Counted from the stretch's first letter, positions 10,694 through 19,292 are shown. The stretch: 64,000 nt of DNA from Leisingera sp. NJS204 (GCF_004123675.1 NZ_CP035417.1:3463501-3527500), one strand, 5' to 3'. Notes: a model not told the origin generated them from the letters alone. Translations and numbers: made by a program.

Positions 10694-11245
10694 ATGCCCC
10701 CGCGCATGGGCCGCCCGCCCAGGGGCAGCCGGACCCTCAGCAAGGATGATGTGCTGAAAACGGCCCTGCAGCTGCTCGATGAGGGCGGCAGCAAGGCCCT
10801 CACCTTCAAAGCACTGGCAAAGGCGCTTGGCGTCACCCCGATGGCCGTTGCCCATCACGCCGGAACCAAGGACGAGATGATTGCATCCCTCGTCGCCATT
10901 GCGTTTGCAGGTTCAGACACCCCGTCAGAAGCGGCAACGCCCAAACTGCGGCTGCGCGACCTGATGACACGCTATTGCGCCCAGGTGACCAAGCATCCGG
11001 AGCTTGCAAAGTGCATCCTGGAAAACCCGGCCCTGATCGGCCCCTCCCTGACCGGGCTGACCCGGCTGATCGAGGCGGAAATCACCGCCGCAGACGTATC
11101 TGGCGCAGAGGCCCGCACCATTCTCTGCCTGCTGGTGGATTACACACACGGTTTCGCCTTTGCTGCCGCCGCGGCACCACGCGGGGCGCTTTCGGCTGGC
11201 GATTTCACCCCGGCGCTGGATTGGGTGCTCGACCGTATCGAATAA
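10694..11245 (+). CDS. TetR/AcrR-family transcriptional repressor
   Basis: A 183-residue regulator. The N-terminal DNA-binding domain occupies residues 12-60 (LSKDDVLKTALQLLDEGGSK, then LAKALGVTPMAVAHHAGTKDEM, the helix-turn-helix), followed by a helical ligand and dimer domain rich in hydrophobic residues (TILCLLVDYTHGFAF). The ATG is three bases after the stop of the reductase gene with no separate strong ribosome site, so translational coupling is likely. It probably binds the 39-nt palindrome upstream of the pair. The inducer is unknown. Confidence 0.9.
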   Translation: MPPRMGRPPRGSRTLSKDDVLKTALQLLDEGGSKALTFKALAKALGVTPMAVAHHAGTKDEMIASLVAIAFAGSDTPSEAATPKLRLRDLMTRYCAQVTKHPELAKCILENPALIGPSLTGLTRLIEAEITAADVSGAEARTILCLLVDYTHGFAFAAAAAPRGALSAGDFTPALDWVLDRIE

Positions 11246-11271
11246 AAAAAAGCGGGCCCGTTCAGGCCCGC
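11244..11271 (-). terminator. Rho-independent terminator of the eight-gene minus-strand operon
   Basis: Read on the minus strand: GCGGGCC, loop TGAACG, GGCCCGC (11271-11252) followed by eight T. It lies just beyond the last gene of the operon and overlaps the end of the convergent TetR gene. Confidence 0.9.
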
Positions 11272-11318
11272 GCATCCGTTTGCAAGTTTCAGAGCCGCCC
11301 GGTCCGCGGCCCCTCTCG

Positions 11319-11963
11319 TCACTTCGACTTCCAGCTGTCCAGCCAGCGCCGGAACCGCCCCCTGCGCTCGGCAAGCGCATCGCCGGCGGCATACAGGCTG
11401 TCTTCGACATTCTCGACCATCGGATCGATCCGCGCCCGGCGGAAGCGGCGCCAGCGCACATAGACGGCCCAGAACACCGCCGCCAGAAGCACCAGAACAA
11501 TGATCGTGAACCAGTTGGTTGGCTTGTCCTCCGGTCCCGCAACCGGGTTGATCGTCACCGCGTTGGGAAAGACCGACAGGAATTCATTGCGCCAGCCGTA
11601 GTGCATCACCGCCACCCATTCCGGGTTCGCCTTGGTTGAGATGCTGTCATTGGCATCCGTATACAGATTGGCCGTATCGAACTTGAAATAGGGCGGCCAA
11701 TTCCAGCCGGTATCCTCATTCCGGTACACGATATTGCGGCCATTGGGGCGCACCGCCTGGATGAACTGCACATCGCGGTTGATCAGCTCCGCCGACTGGT
11801 CATCCGGCTGCGACCAGAAAACCCTCGTCCAGTCGTTCAGCTCCTGCCGCTCCTCATAGGTATTGACGATCCGCACCACATCGTACTGCGGCAGCGTATA
11901 ATGCAGAAAGGCCCCGAACAGCACCCAGATGGTGATCAGGAAAGCCCATTTGATGAAACGCAT
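11319..11963 (-). CDS. DUF1523-family membrane-anchored protein
   Basis: A 214-residue protein with an N-terminal membrane segment (residues 4-22, WAFLITIWVLFGAFLHYTL), a central domain of about 120 residues, and a second membrane segment near residues 150-170 (WFTIIVLVLLAAVFWAVYV), then a basic tail. LHYTLPQYDVVRIVNTYEE is the DUF1523 signature found widely in Rhodobacteraceae, with no assigned function. ATG 11963 is chosen because GAGG lies nine bases before it; an upstream in-frame start has no such site. It is the last gene of the operon. Topology suggests the central domain is periplasmic (inference). Confidence 0.8.
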   Translation of the reverse strand: MRFIKWAFLITIWVLFGAFLHYTLPQYDVVRIVNTYEERQELNDWTRVFWSQPDDQSAELINRDVQFIQAVRPNGRNIVYRNEDTGWNWPPYFKFDTANLYTDANDSISTKANPEWVAVMHYGWRNEFLSVFPNAVTINPVAGPEDKPTNWFTIIVLVLLAAVFWAVYVRWRRFRRARIDPMVENVEDSLYAAGDALAERRGRFRRWLDSWKSK

Positions 11964-11973
11964 CTGCTGCACC

Positions 11974-12240
11974 TCACATGAAGTTAATGACATAGACCAG
12001 AAACGCCAGCGCCCCCAGCGGAATGATATAGACCAGCAGGATCAGCTTGCGCCGGAACGAGCGGTCGTATTGTTTCAGCCCCCGCTGGATGAAGGCGGAG
12101 CGGTCGCCGGTCAACCCCTTCTCTTTCCAGCGGCGTTTCAGTTTCGCCCGCCGCACCTCACGCGAATAAAGCGACACCGTGCCATAGGCCACGGTCAGCA
12201 CCACCAGCAGGATCAGGATCAGGCGAAAAAAACCGAACAT
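11974..12240 (-). CDS. Small two-helix membrane protein of unknown function
   Basis: Eighty-eight residues with a transmembrane segment at 3-22 (GFFRLILILLVVLTVAYGTV), a very basic central loop (RRAKLKRRWKEKG), and a second segment at 65-86. The basic loop predicts a cytoplasmic hairpin. The ATG follows the stop codon of the upstream gene directly and the gene ends ten bases before the DUF1523 gene start, so it is a tightly packed operon member. No family recognised. Confidence 0.75.
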   Translation of the reverse strand: MFGFFRLILILLVVLTVAYGTVSLYSREVRRAKLKRRWKEKGLTGDRSAFIQRGLKQYDRSFRRKLILLVYIIPLGALAFLVYVINFM

Positions 12241-13602
12241 TCAGCGGTCCCTTACCCGGCTGACCGCGCCCCAGGGGCCGACCCGATCGACCATCCCCTT
12301 GCGCTGCACCCGCGGCAGCTTGGGCAGACGGCCCTGCATATCCGGCTCATGCCCGAACAGCGCGGCGCGCGCGCCGGCCTTGTCCACCGCATACTCCCGC
12401 GCCAGGAACTCAGCCGCATAGGCCTTTTTCGTCTCCGGCCAGCCCCGGTACTGGCGGTAGAATTCTTCCTTGTGGCAGATAAACATCTGGCGGAAGTCAT
12501 GCGGGCACAGCTCCGCCAGCAGCATATTCACCAAGTCCCGCTGGGCAGTGTCCGACGCCCGCAAGGAATAGAAATAGGCCGGATGGTCCGAGCGGATCTT
12601 CGGCCATTTGCCGCCCCCCTCGGCCCAGCGCACCAGCGCCGCCAGCCCCTCGAACTCCGCCGGCAGCTCATCCGCATGCCGCGCCGCCATCCGCCGCAGG
12701 TCACCGCGCGACAGGCCAGTGAGGTCCCGGCCCTTCCCGGTCAGCACGCTCACCGCCAGGAACCCCATTTTCTGCCGCAGGATCGCCGCGCCATCGACGC
12801 CGCGCGACCGGATCACCGGCTCTGCCAGCCCGTTCAGTTCCAGAAACTTGGCAATCCCATTGCGCTCGCTCAGATCAAACACGCGGGCCAGCGGCACGTC
12901 CTCGGGCTTTGCTCCGCTGGCAATCACCGCCGGGTGCTCAACGTCCTGAAACACATAAAGCCCGCCGAAATGCGCAGTCCAGAAGTTCGACTGCTCAAAG
13001 ACCTCATGCTCCAGATGCACCGGATTGCGGGTCACATCGCCGGTCTTTGCAGATGTCTGGATCATCTCCCCGATCAGCGCGTCATCGAACCAGGCATCCT
13101 CATGCGTTTTGAACCGCTCCACCAGCTCCGCCAGATGGTCCGCATGGCGCAGGGTACCCTTGGTGGTATCCGCCTCGATCCGCACCTGCCGGATGTCGAA
13201 CAACTTGGCCGCAGAGGGCACCTCAAACACTGAATTCACCAGCTCGCCTGCCACCGCATCCGTCGCCGTCAGCGCAAACAACTGGCGTTCATTGACCTCG
13301 ATGAACCGCCGCAAGATGTCCCGGCTGGTCGAGAATTTCACGTGCAGCAGCGGGCAGCGTTTCTGCTCGGTCGACAGCAGAATGAACTGCCGGTTCACGC
13401 CTGCATGGTTCAGATAGTGATCATCCCCCAGCTCATCCCCGATTTCTGGTGAGTAGCCCGAGATATCGACGTGGAAATCGGTGAGCTGCGTGGCCTTGCC
13501 GGTCAGATGCTTCAGCGCGCGATTGTACCGCTCCACCAGCGCGGGCGAGGCCACATGGAAGAGATTGCCGAACATCAGGCCATGCTGGATGAGGCGTTTC
13601 AT
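12241..13602 (-). CDS. Conserved hypothetical protein (DUF6638-like)
   Basis: A 453-residue soluble protein with no signal or membrane segment. It is rich in charged helices and contains no nucleotide-binding or catalytic motif I can name. From memory it resembles a Rhodobacteraceae family annotated DUF6638; this is not certain. The stop directly abuts the start of the 88-residue membrane protein. Upstream are 111 bases with CCGTATTACGG and a GC-rich hairpin (CGCGGC...GCCGCG), so a separate promoter is possible. Its place between the AAA+ ATPase and the membrane proteins suggests a cytoplasmic partner of that system (inference). Confidence 0.75.
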   Translation of the reverse strand: MKRLIQHGLMFGNLFHVASPALVERYNRALKHLTGKATQLTDFHVDISGYSPEIGDELGDDHYLNHAGVNRQFILLSTEQKRCPLLHVKFSTSRDILRRFIEVNERQLFALTATDAVAGELVNSVFEVPSAAKLFDIRQVRIEADTTKGTLRHADHLAELVERFKTHEDAWFDDALIGEMIQTSAKTGDVTRNPVHLEHEVFEQSNFWTAHFGGLYVFQDVEHPAVIASGAKPEDVPLARVFDLSERNGIAKFLELNGLAEPVIRSRGVDGAAILRQKMGFLAVSVLTGKGRDLTGLSRGDLRRMAARHADELPAEFEGLAALVRWAEGGGKWPKIRSDHPAYFYSLRASDTAQRDLVNMLLAELCPHDFRQMFICHKEEFYRQYRGWPETKKAYAAEFLAREYAVDKAGARAALFGHEPDMQGRLPKLPRVQRKGMVDRVGPWGAVSRVRDR

Positions 13603-13713
13603 GTATTGCTCCTATCCGTATTACGGTAGCGATGCGCCCGCCCTGGGGGGCGGGTCGGGCGCGTCGCGGCTTCGCCGCGGAGCCGAACGGCCTATGATTT
13701 GCACCAAACGGTT

Positions 13714-14478
13714 TCAGATCGCCTCCTCCACAATTATTAGAGGAACCTTCTGTTCCCCCGCTCCTGCAATCATTCCTGGTCTGAGTTCAAGTTCAATCCA
13801 CTGCCAACTCGGTTGCTCACGGCCTTTGAATACAAACTCCTGCAAAAACTCATCGAACAAGGGCATCAGTGCCTTTGATGCTCTCAAAATCCATGAGACC
13901 CAGTCCGCAAAAGCTGGCAAGCGCTCCCCCTTCGGCCTGCTGCCGACCGTTCGGTTGAAACATCCAGCGAAAACCACTTCTTCACCAAAAGGAAAGTACG
14001 AATTTGCGTCTCGTTCGTCGAAGTAAAAACTTGTGGATGCTGCCGTAGAAACATGCCCTAAGTGCTTTTTCTTGATGTGGCTAACATTAAGGTGGTTGGT
14101 AGTTTCATGTCTAAAATTCCTGACGATGGACTTCAGGGCAACACCCCCGCCTTCAAGCAATTTTTCTTTTGCCTTCGTCAGAAAGTCCTTCAGAGCTACA
14201 TCTTCGATTTTGACGTCTAATTCATCCGACAGTTCAAAGATTTTTGCTGACCAGATGCGAAGAACCAAATTCTGCTGAATAGAAATGGCTGAATCAACAT
14301 CCTCGTTCCCAGTCGTCCTGAATTTACAACTATCGTACATCCGCCATAAAGCGTTAACCTCGCTGATAGCGAAGCTCAAAGCCGCCAAGACTGCAATCGT
14401 TTCCTCGGGGAGGTTCTGAATACTACTCTTGGGTATATCCAATTTCCGTACCCGGCGTACATTTTTCGTACTACTCAC
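13714..14478 (-). CDS. Unknown protein, A/T-rich gene within the ATPase operon
   Basis: A 254-residue, mostly helical soluble protein that I cannot assign. Its DNA is visibly richer in A/T than every neighbour (codons such as AAA, TTT, AAT and ATT are common), suggesting acquisition from elsewhere. It starts with GTG overlapping the TGA of the AAA+ gene (GTGA), so its translation is coupled to the ATPase, and it ends 111 bases before the next gene. Segments such as LDVKIEDVALKDFLTKAKEK and FRHETTNHLNVSHIKKKHLG show no familiar motif; the latter is His-rich. An abortive-infection or effector role is imaginable from size and base composition but is not supported by any motif. Confidence 0.65.
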   Translation of the reverse strand: MSSTKNVRRVRKLDIPKSSIQNLPEETIAVLAALSFAISEVNALWRMYDSCKFRTTGNEDVDSAISIQQNLVLRIWSAKIFELSDELDVKIEDVALKDFLTKAKEKLLEGGGVALKSIVRNFRHETTNHLNVSHIKKKHLGHVSTAASTSFYFDERDANSYFPFGEEVVFAGCFNRTVGSRPKGERLPAFADWVSWILRASKALMPLFDEFLQEFVFKGREQPSWQWIELELRPGMIAGAGEQKVPLIIVEEAI

Positions 14479-16412
14479 CCCTTCCCCTCCAGATACCGCC
14501 GTTTGGCCTCTTCCTGCCGCCCGAAGTCGCGCACCATATTCTCGATTGCCACCTCATCCGACTTGTCGGCATAGCGGAACTCGCTGTCGGCGTAGCGGTT
14601 GATCTCCTGCACCACCATGTCGACCGTGATCGGCACCCGCAGCTCCGCAATCATCGCGGATTTGGTCTCGTAATCCTTGAACAGGAACAGCTCCGGGTTC
14701 TCCATCCATTCATCCGGCAGCTCGAAATCCATCGCCCGGACCTTGACCGCATCGGTGATGTTCTTGATCGCCCGCCCGGTGAAGCGTTCATCCGCGGCTT
14801 GGATCGCCTTCAGATAGGTGCCGAGCTTGGCCAGATCATCCAGCTCTCCGAGCTGATCCTGCACCCGGCCAAAGACCTCTGCCAGTCCCGGTTCCTGCGG
14901 GCGGTTGTAGGCCTCGAAGGACCGCGCGACCGCCTTCCTGATTTCCTGCGCACCGTACAGATCATGCTCCCCCAGCGGGATCGCATGGTTCTTGCCCATC
15001 AAGAGCGTCAGGATGTCGATGTAATCCTCCCGCGTCTGCGGCCCATCCACCAGGAACCGTGCGCCCGCCCGCTGGCGCAGCGCGTCGTCCACATTCTCCG
15101 GATAGTTGGAGAACATGCCAAAGGTGCAATTGCCCCGCACCACGGTATTGGCGCCGGCAAAGGCCTCCATGAACACCGCCGTTACCTCCTGCTGGCCTGC
15201 GCTGGACTGCCGGTCGCCGCGTTTTCCTGCGATCTGGTCAATGTCGTCGATGGTGCCAAAGCCGATGACGCCGGGGTCGATCACGTTCTGAATGAACGAT
15301 TTGGCGTTCTGGCCCGATTTACCCTGATAGCTGTCGATATTGTCGATGCCGAAATTCTGATAGCGGAAGGCATAGCCTGCATTCTGGCAATAATCATGCA
15401 TCAGCCCCGCCATCATCTGGATCAGGGTTGTCTTACCGGTGCCCGGCTTGCCATCGCCCATGAAGGTAAAGATGAATCCGCCCATCTCGGCAAACGGGTT
15501 CAATCGGCGGTCAAAGTCATAGGCCATCAGCATCTTCGACAGCCGTAGCGCCTGATATTTGGCGATATGGTTGCCGACCACCTCATGCGGCTTCTTGAAC
15601 GCCATGGTCAGGGTGGTGGATTTCGCCTTGGCCGCGGCGTCAAAGCCGCTGATGGTCAGGTCATCCGCCTCAACCCTCCAGGCGGCGGACGTGAAGGCTT
15701 CCAGCCGGCTTGCATTCTGCGCCCGCAAAGCAGCCTTCTCCAGCAGCTGCTCGGCATAAGCTGCCGCAGCCGCAATCAGATGCGCATCATCAGTGCCATG
15801 CAGCGCCAGTTTCTGGTCCAGTTCCCACAGCGCCCCGTGCAGGGCAAGCGGCGCATTATCCGTTAGCAGTTCCTCCGCCTCGCCCACCTCAGCCTGCGCT
15901 TCGGACCCGTGCGGCGCCAGCAGAAACGCCACGGCATTGGCAAACACATGCGCCGATACCAGCGCCTCCGCCGCCAGCAGCTCGGTGAACTCACCTTTGC
16001 GGGCCGCGTCCAAGGACCCCGCCAGATTGGCCCGTTTCAGTTCACCCAGACCGGACACATCCGCATAAGCCTCCCCCATCGCCAATGAGATCGCCAGCGC
16101 CCGGCGCAAGGCATGCTGCAAGGTCGCCTGCAGCGGCGAGGTCAGCGGATCCTCCTCATCCGCAGCCTCGATGCGGGCAATCAGATGCACCCCTTCGGGC
16201 CGCGCGGTGGAGCGCGTCACCAGCCCCGGCGTGGTCGAGCGGAAGCGGCGCCGCGTGCCAATCCCTGCCGACCGCTCCGGCGCCTTGCCCTCTGCCTGCG
16301 GCTTGGCAATGCGCGGGGTGTGGTCAAACCCCTCCAGCAGCGCCGCCGCAGCGGCGTAATGCTTGCGGATATCTTCTTCCCGCAGCTCCATCTGATTGCC
16401 TGAAATGCTCAT
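14475..16412 (-). CDS. AAA+ ATPase of an uncharacterised operon
   Basis: A 645-residue protein. The N-terminal 300 residues are Ala- and Leu-rich helices without recognised domain. The AAA+ core starts near residue 310: Walker A GDGKPGTGKTT at about 320, Walker B GFGTIDDIDQIAG at about 385, a sensor region GMFSNYPENVDD at about 440 and RQRAGARF just after, which can supply the arginine finger. A C-terminal helical domain follows. It lacks Clp, FtsH, MoxR or Lon partner domains. The start at MSISGNQ is followed by a second possible Met at residue 8. ATP-driven remodelling of operon partners is the likely role (inference). No signal peptide. Confidence 0.85.
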   Translation of the reverse strand: MSISGNQMELREEDIRKHYAAAAALLEGFDHTPRIAKPQAEGKAPERSAGIGTRRRFRSTTPGLVTRSTARPEGVHLIARIEAADEEDPLTSPLQATLQHALRRALAISLAMGEAYADVSGLGELKRANLAGSLDAARKGEFTELLAAEALVSAHVFANAVAFLLAPHGSEAQAEVGEAEELLTDNAPLALHGALWELDQKLALHGTDDAHLIAAAAAYAEQLLEKAALRAQNASRLEAFTSAAWRVEADDLTISGFDAAAKAKSTTLTMAFKKPHEVVGNHIAKYQALRLSKMLMAYDFDRRLNPFAEMGGFIFTFMGDGKPGTGKTTLIQMMAGLMHDYCQNAGYAFRYQNFGIDNIDSYQGKSGQNAKSFIQNVIDPGVIGFGTIDDIDQIAGKRGDRQSSAGQQEVTAVFMEAFAGANTVVRGNCTFGMFSNYPENVDDALRQRAGARFLVDGPQTREDYIDILTLLMGKNHAIPLGEHDLYGAQEIRKAVARSFEAYNRPQEPGLAEVFGRVQDQLGELDDLAKLGTYLKAIQAADERFTGRAIKNITDAVKVRAMDFELPDEWMENPELFLFKDYETKSAMIAELRVPITVDMVVQEINRYADSEFRYADKSDEVAIENMVRDFGRQEEAKRRYLEGKG

Positions 16413-16517
16413 CTCACCCTCTCAATCCGCAGCGCGCAGCCTTAAATCCGGCCCGCTTTTCATCTTTCCCAAAATACTCCCGCCGGAGGCTCCTGCCCTC
16501 GCAATACGCGCAGGCGT

Positions 16518-17639
16518 TCAATACCGTAAAACTTGCCCCGCCTCGCTCACCACAAACTTCTGCACATCCCCAAACCCCGGCGGGTCCAGCTCTGCCAGCA
16601 CCTGGAACGGACGCTGCGGCAGGATAATGGCCCGCTGGGTGCGTGTCGCCCCGGTATCCGCACCACGCCCGCCAAAGGGATCGAGCGCAAAAATCTCCCG
16701 CTCCACGGTGCCGAACCAGCCGGAGCGCTCTTCACGCACCTCTTCGCTTTCCAGCTCTTCCAGCGTCCAGGCCAGCGCCCAGTCCTGGCCCGCGGGCGCC
16801 TCTGCCTCCTCCAGCACTTGGTGCAACGGGCCTGACTGCTCGGTATAGGCCGAGGAATACATCGGCCCCACGTGATAGCGTCGCAGTTGCTTGGGATGCA
16901 GATCGTCGAAATCCTCGTCAAACCCCTTGGCAATGGTCACCAGCTTCAGGCCCGCCAGCGCCTGCGCCATCAGATGCGCCTGCACCTCGGGCCAGCGCCG
17001 CTCATCCTTGGGCAAGGCCACCTTGCCGCTGTCTTCCAGCTCCATCAGGTAGATCACCGGCAAGTTCACCTGGCTGTCATAGGCGGCCCAATGCAGCAGA
17101 AAGCGCCGGCGGCGCGGGCCAAGGTTTTCCAGCCATTCGCATTCCGGGTCGTTCTGGGTCCAGAACAGCTGCCCCTTCAGCAGCTCCTGATAATAGAGCC
17201 GCTGCGACAGGGCGAATTGCAGCTTTGACGGCACCGTGCGGTCAGCGATGACGGTGCGGACCATGTCGTCTTTGAGCTGCTCCTCGCTGGCCATATTGCC
17301 CAGATGCCGCTCTGCCTGCTGGGCGTCATTGGCCATAGTCATCAGTTCGGCCGCGACCGGAAAACCGCTGTCGCGCTTGTCCATCGCCAGGCTGCCAAAG
17401 AACCTGCCCGTGTCCCGCCCCGCCATCAGGTATTTCATCGAGAGCGCGCGGAAGGTGAAATTGAGCCGCATCAGGTAGCCGGTCAGCACCTTCACATCGG
17501 ACTTGCTGAGCCGCCCCTCCGCCTGCATCGCCGCCGCCACCCGCGTGAGATGCCGGATGATGGTGTCGAACTTTTTGAAATACCGGCGCGAGGCGAAGGT
17601 ATCGGCAAGGCCTGCGTGGTCCTTGGCGGGATCGGTCAT
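16518..17639 (-). CDS. Conserved hypothetical operon protein
   Basis: A 373-residue soluble protein between the small membrane protein and the AAA+ ATPase. The N-terminal half is helical and basic (SRRYFKKFDTIIRHLTRVAA), and the C-terminal half is acidic (WTLEELESEEVREERSGWFG), ending in a beta-rich segment. No nucleotide-binding, metal or catalytic motif is evident. Coding sequence is GC-rich like that of the genes on either side. Its constant company in this operon suggests it works with the ATPase and the coiled-coil protein (inference). Family not recognised. Confidence 0.72.
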   Translation of the reverse strand: MTDPAKDHAGLADTFASRRYFKKFDTIIRHLTRVAAAMQAEGRLSKSDVKVLTGYLMRLNFTFRALSMKYLMAGRDTGRFFGSLAMDKRDSGFPVAAELMTMANDAQQAERHLGNMASEEQLKDDMVRTVIADRTVPSKLQFALSQRLYYQELLKGQLFWTQNDPECEWLENLGPRRRRFLLHWAAYDSQVNLPVIYLMELEDSGKVALPKDERRWPEVQAHLMAQALAGLKLVTIAKGFDEDFDDLHPKQLRRYHVGPMYSSAYTEQSGPLHQVLEEAEAPAGQDWALAWTLEELESEEVREERSGWFGTVEREIFALDPFGGRGADTGATRTQRAIILPQRPFQVLAELDPPGFGDVQKFVVSEAGQVLRY

Positions 17640-17836
17640 ACCTCGCCCCTTTCCGGACGTGCCGCTTGCGGCACTGACAGCGCCCGGCCGCCCTCTCCAA
17701 ACCGCAGGTTTGCCTCCGGCAAAACGGCGGGCACTACGCCCCCATCCGCGGCCGGGAGCTGTCCCGTTTCATTTCTCAAATTCAATGGCGCCATCTTGCT
17801 CCGGCTTTCCCAAGTTCTTTCCGCAGCGCGGAAAAA

Positions 17837-18064
17837 TCACCCAGCCCCCTCAAGGGGATTCTCACTTTGGGCTTTCTTCAAGCGCGACCGCAGATGAAGT
17901 GCTGTGCCGATCATACTGCCTACTCCCGCCGCAATGAGTATGGCTTTGGAAAGGGAGGTAAATACACCAAGCACCATCAAAAGCAGAGCGAGGCAGCAGA
18001 AGTCCAACCACCAGTCACGCCAGCTCTTCGGGTTTTGCAACAAAGGAAAACGCAACCGTCTCAC
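17837..18064 (-). CDS. Small membrane protein coupled to the coiled-coil gene
   Basis: Seventy-five residues with a strongly hydrophobic stretch (WWLDFCCLALLLMVLGVF, residues 18-35) and a second (AILIAAGVGSMIGTALHL, 41-58), flanked by basic ends, so an inner-membrane hairpin. It starts with GTG that overlaps the TGA of the preceding coiled-coil gene as GTGA, the same junction type seen at the ATPase. That coupling is the main reason to accept it as real. No family recognised. About 200 bases without a gene separate it from the next one. Confidence 0.6.
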   Translation of the reverse strand: MRRLRFPLLQNPKSWRDWWLDFCCLALLLMVLGVFTSLSKAILIAAGVGSMIGTALHLRSRLKKAQSENPLEGAG

Positions 18065-19143
18065 CCCCCATACAGGTTCTTGTCGTGCTTCTCGACAATC
18101 GCGGCGAACCGGCGGGCAAAGCGTTCATCAGCCTTGGCCTTCTTCTCCAGCACGTCGCGGGCGAACACCATGTTGTCCTCGTGGCTTTCCAGCATGTCGG
18201 CCATCTTCTGGTTGGTCGCGGTGCCGATTGCCGCCATTGCGGTCTGGGCTTCCTTGTCGGTCTGCACGCCGATCTCGTTGATCCGGTGCGCCACGTCCTG
18301 CTGTTGTGCGGTCTTCAACGATTTGGTCAGCGCGTCATACAGCACCACCCGCTGCGCCGTGTCCGTCTGCAGCTTGTTGATCAGCACCATCTGCGTTGCC
18401 GCCTGGTTCTGCAAGCTGTCGACCCAGGTCTTGCCCTTCTCGATGTAGCGCTCCAGCGTCTGGGACTTGGCAAGCTTGACCTGCTCCTCCTGCACCATCG
18501 CATTGTATTTGGCATTCAGATCGGCCAGCTCGGTCTCCAGCTTGGTGCGGGCGGCGGCGTCCTGCTCGACCGATATCTTGTTCTCCAGCGCGATGATCTG
18601 CGGGTCCAGCGCCACGATCCCGGCCCGTACGGCTTCCAGCTCCTGCACCGTGAATTCGCGGTCGTCCAGGGTGGCCGTCAGGTTCGCCTGGACCTTTTCG
18701 CGCTGCTCTTCCAGCGTCGCCAGCTGTCCCTCCAGCAGCTTCACGATCACATCGGATTTGGCAATCAGATCCTGCAGCTTGTCATCAATATTGGCGGTGC
18801 GCATCCGCTCCTGGCGCATCGAATCCGATTTGCCGCTGCTGAAGAAGCCGACAAAGCTCTCCCAGCCGGTCTTGCCCCGCATCTCGTCAAAATCTTTCGA
18901 GAACGCCGCCGTCACATCGTCCAGCCCCATAATCAGTTCGGCGATATTGGCGTTCATCACGTCGGTGTGGGCGTGCACATCCTCCAGCGTCGCGTTCTCG
19001 ATGTCGATGCTGGCATCCTCGCCCGCCTCGATCTTGTTGCGCGCGGTCTCAATGCGCGAGGTCAGCGCCCCGATCTTGGCCTGGGACTCCCGGACCTTTT
19101 CCTGGCTCTCCGCCACCATCTTCTCAAATTGGGAAACACTCAT
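18061..19143 (-). CDS. Long coiled-coil protein, first gene of the unknown operon
   Basis: A 360-residue, nearly all-helical protein. Heptad-like coiled coil dominates residues 1-50 (EKMVAESQEKVRESQAKIGA) and 125-235 (EGQLATLEEQREKVQANLTA and following). The only break is GWESFVGFFSSGK near residue 95. There is no membrane segment or signal peptide, so it is cytoplasmic. The plan recalls the all-helical TelA/KlaA toxic-anion proteins, especially LQTDTAQRVVLYDALTKSLK, but I cannot confirm membership. As first gene after the promoter it probably is a major structural partner of the AAA+ ATPase (inference). GGGGAAGGAACGG precedes the ATG. Confidence 0.75.
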   Translation of the reverse strand: MSVSQFEKMVAESQEKVRESQAKIGALTSRIETARNKIEAGEDASIDIENATLEDVHAHTDVMNANIAELIMGLDDVTAAFSKDFDEMRGKTGWESFVGFFSSGKSDSMRQERMRTANIDDKLQDLIAKSDVIVKLLEGQLATLEEQREKVQANLTATLDDREFTVQELEAVRAGIVALDPQIIALENKISVEQDAAARTKLETELADLNAKYNAMVQEEQVKLAKSQTLERYIEKGKTWVDSLQNQAATQMVLINKLQTDTAQRVVLYDALTKSLKTAQQQDVAHRINEIGVQTDKEAQTAMAAIGTATNQKMADMLESHEDNMVFARDVLEKKAKADERFARRFAAIVEKHDKNLYGG

Positions 19144-19186
19144 AGTATCCGTTCCTTCCCCTCAAATTCATGATCCGGATATAGGC

Positions 19187-19205
19187 ATGTAAAAAGCATT
19201 TACAT
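19187..19205. promoter_or_regulatory. Inverted repeat upstream of the eight-gene operon
   Basis: ATGTAAA (19187-19193), five-base spacer AAGCA, TTTACAT (19199-19205), about 45 bases before the first start codon of the operon. Size and spacing suit a dimeric repressor or activator. The region between it and the terminator at 19292 must hold the promoter. Confidence 0.45.
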
Positions 19206-19262
19206 CCCCTGAGGCGGTGCAATTCCGCCTGGTTCAAACGCACTGTTGCAGAGAGGCCGCAC

Positions 19263-19292
19263 AAAGAAAAGCCCCGGAGAACACTCCGGGGC
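19263..19292 (-). terminator. Terminator of the pssA-pmtA unit
   Basis: Read on the minus strand: GCCCCGGAG, loop TGTT, CTCCGGGGC (19292-19271) followed by TTTTCTTTGT. It lies about 25 bases after the pmtA stop. Confidence 0.85.

Noticed and set aside
13655-13690. GC hairpin CGCGGC-TTC-GCCGCG as terminator of the acquired gene
   Set aside because: It is a strong stem, but no T run follows on either strand and it lies within an otherwise continuous operon; it could equally be an RNA-stability element.
18061-19143. Firm assignment of the coiled-coil protein to TelA (toxic anion resistance)
   Set aside because: The general helical plan is similar, but I could not identify a decisive motif; coiled coils easily mimic each other. 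Left as unknown.
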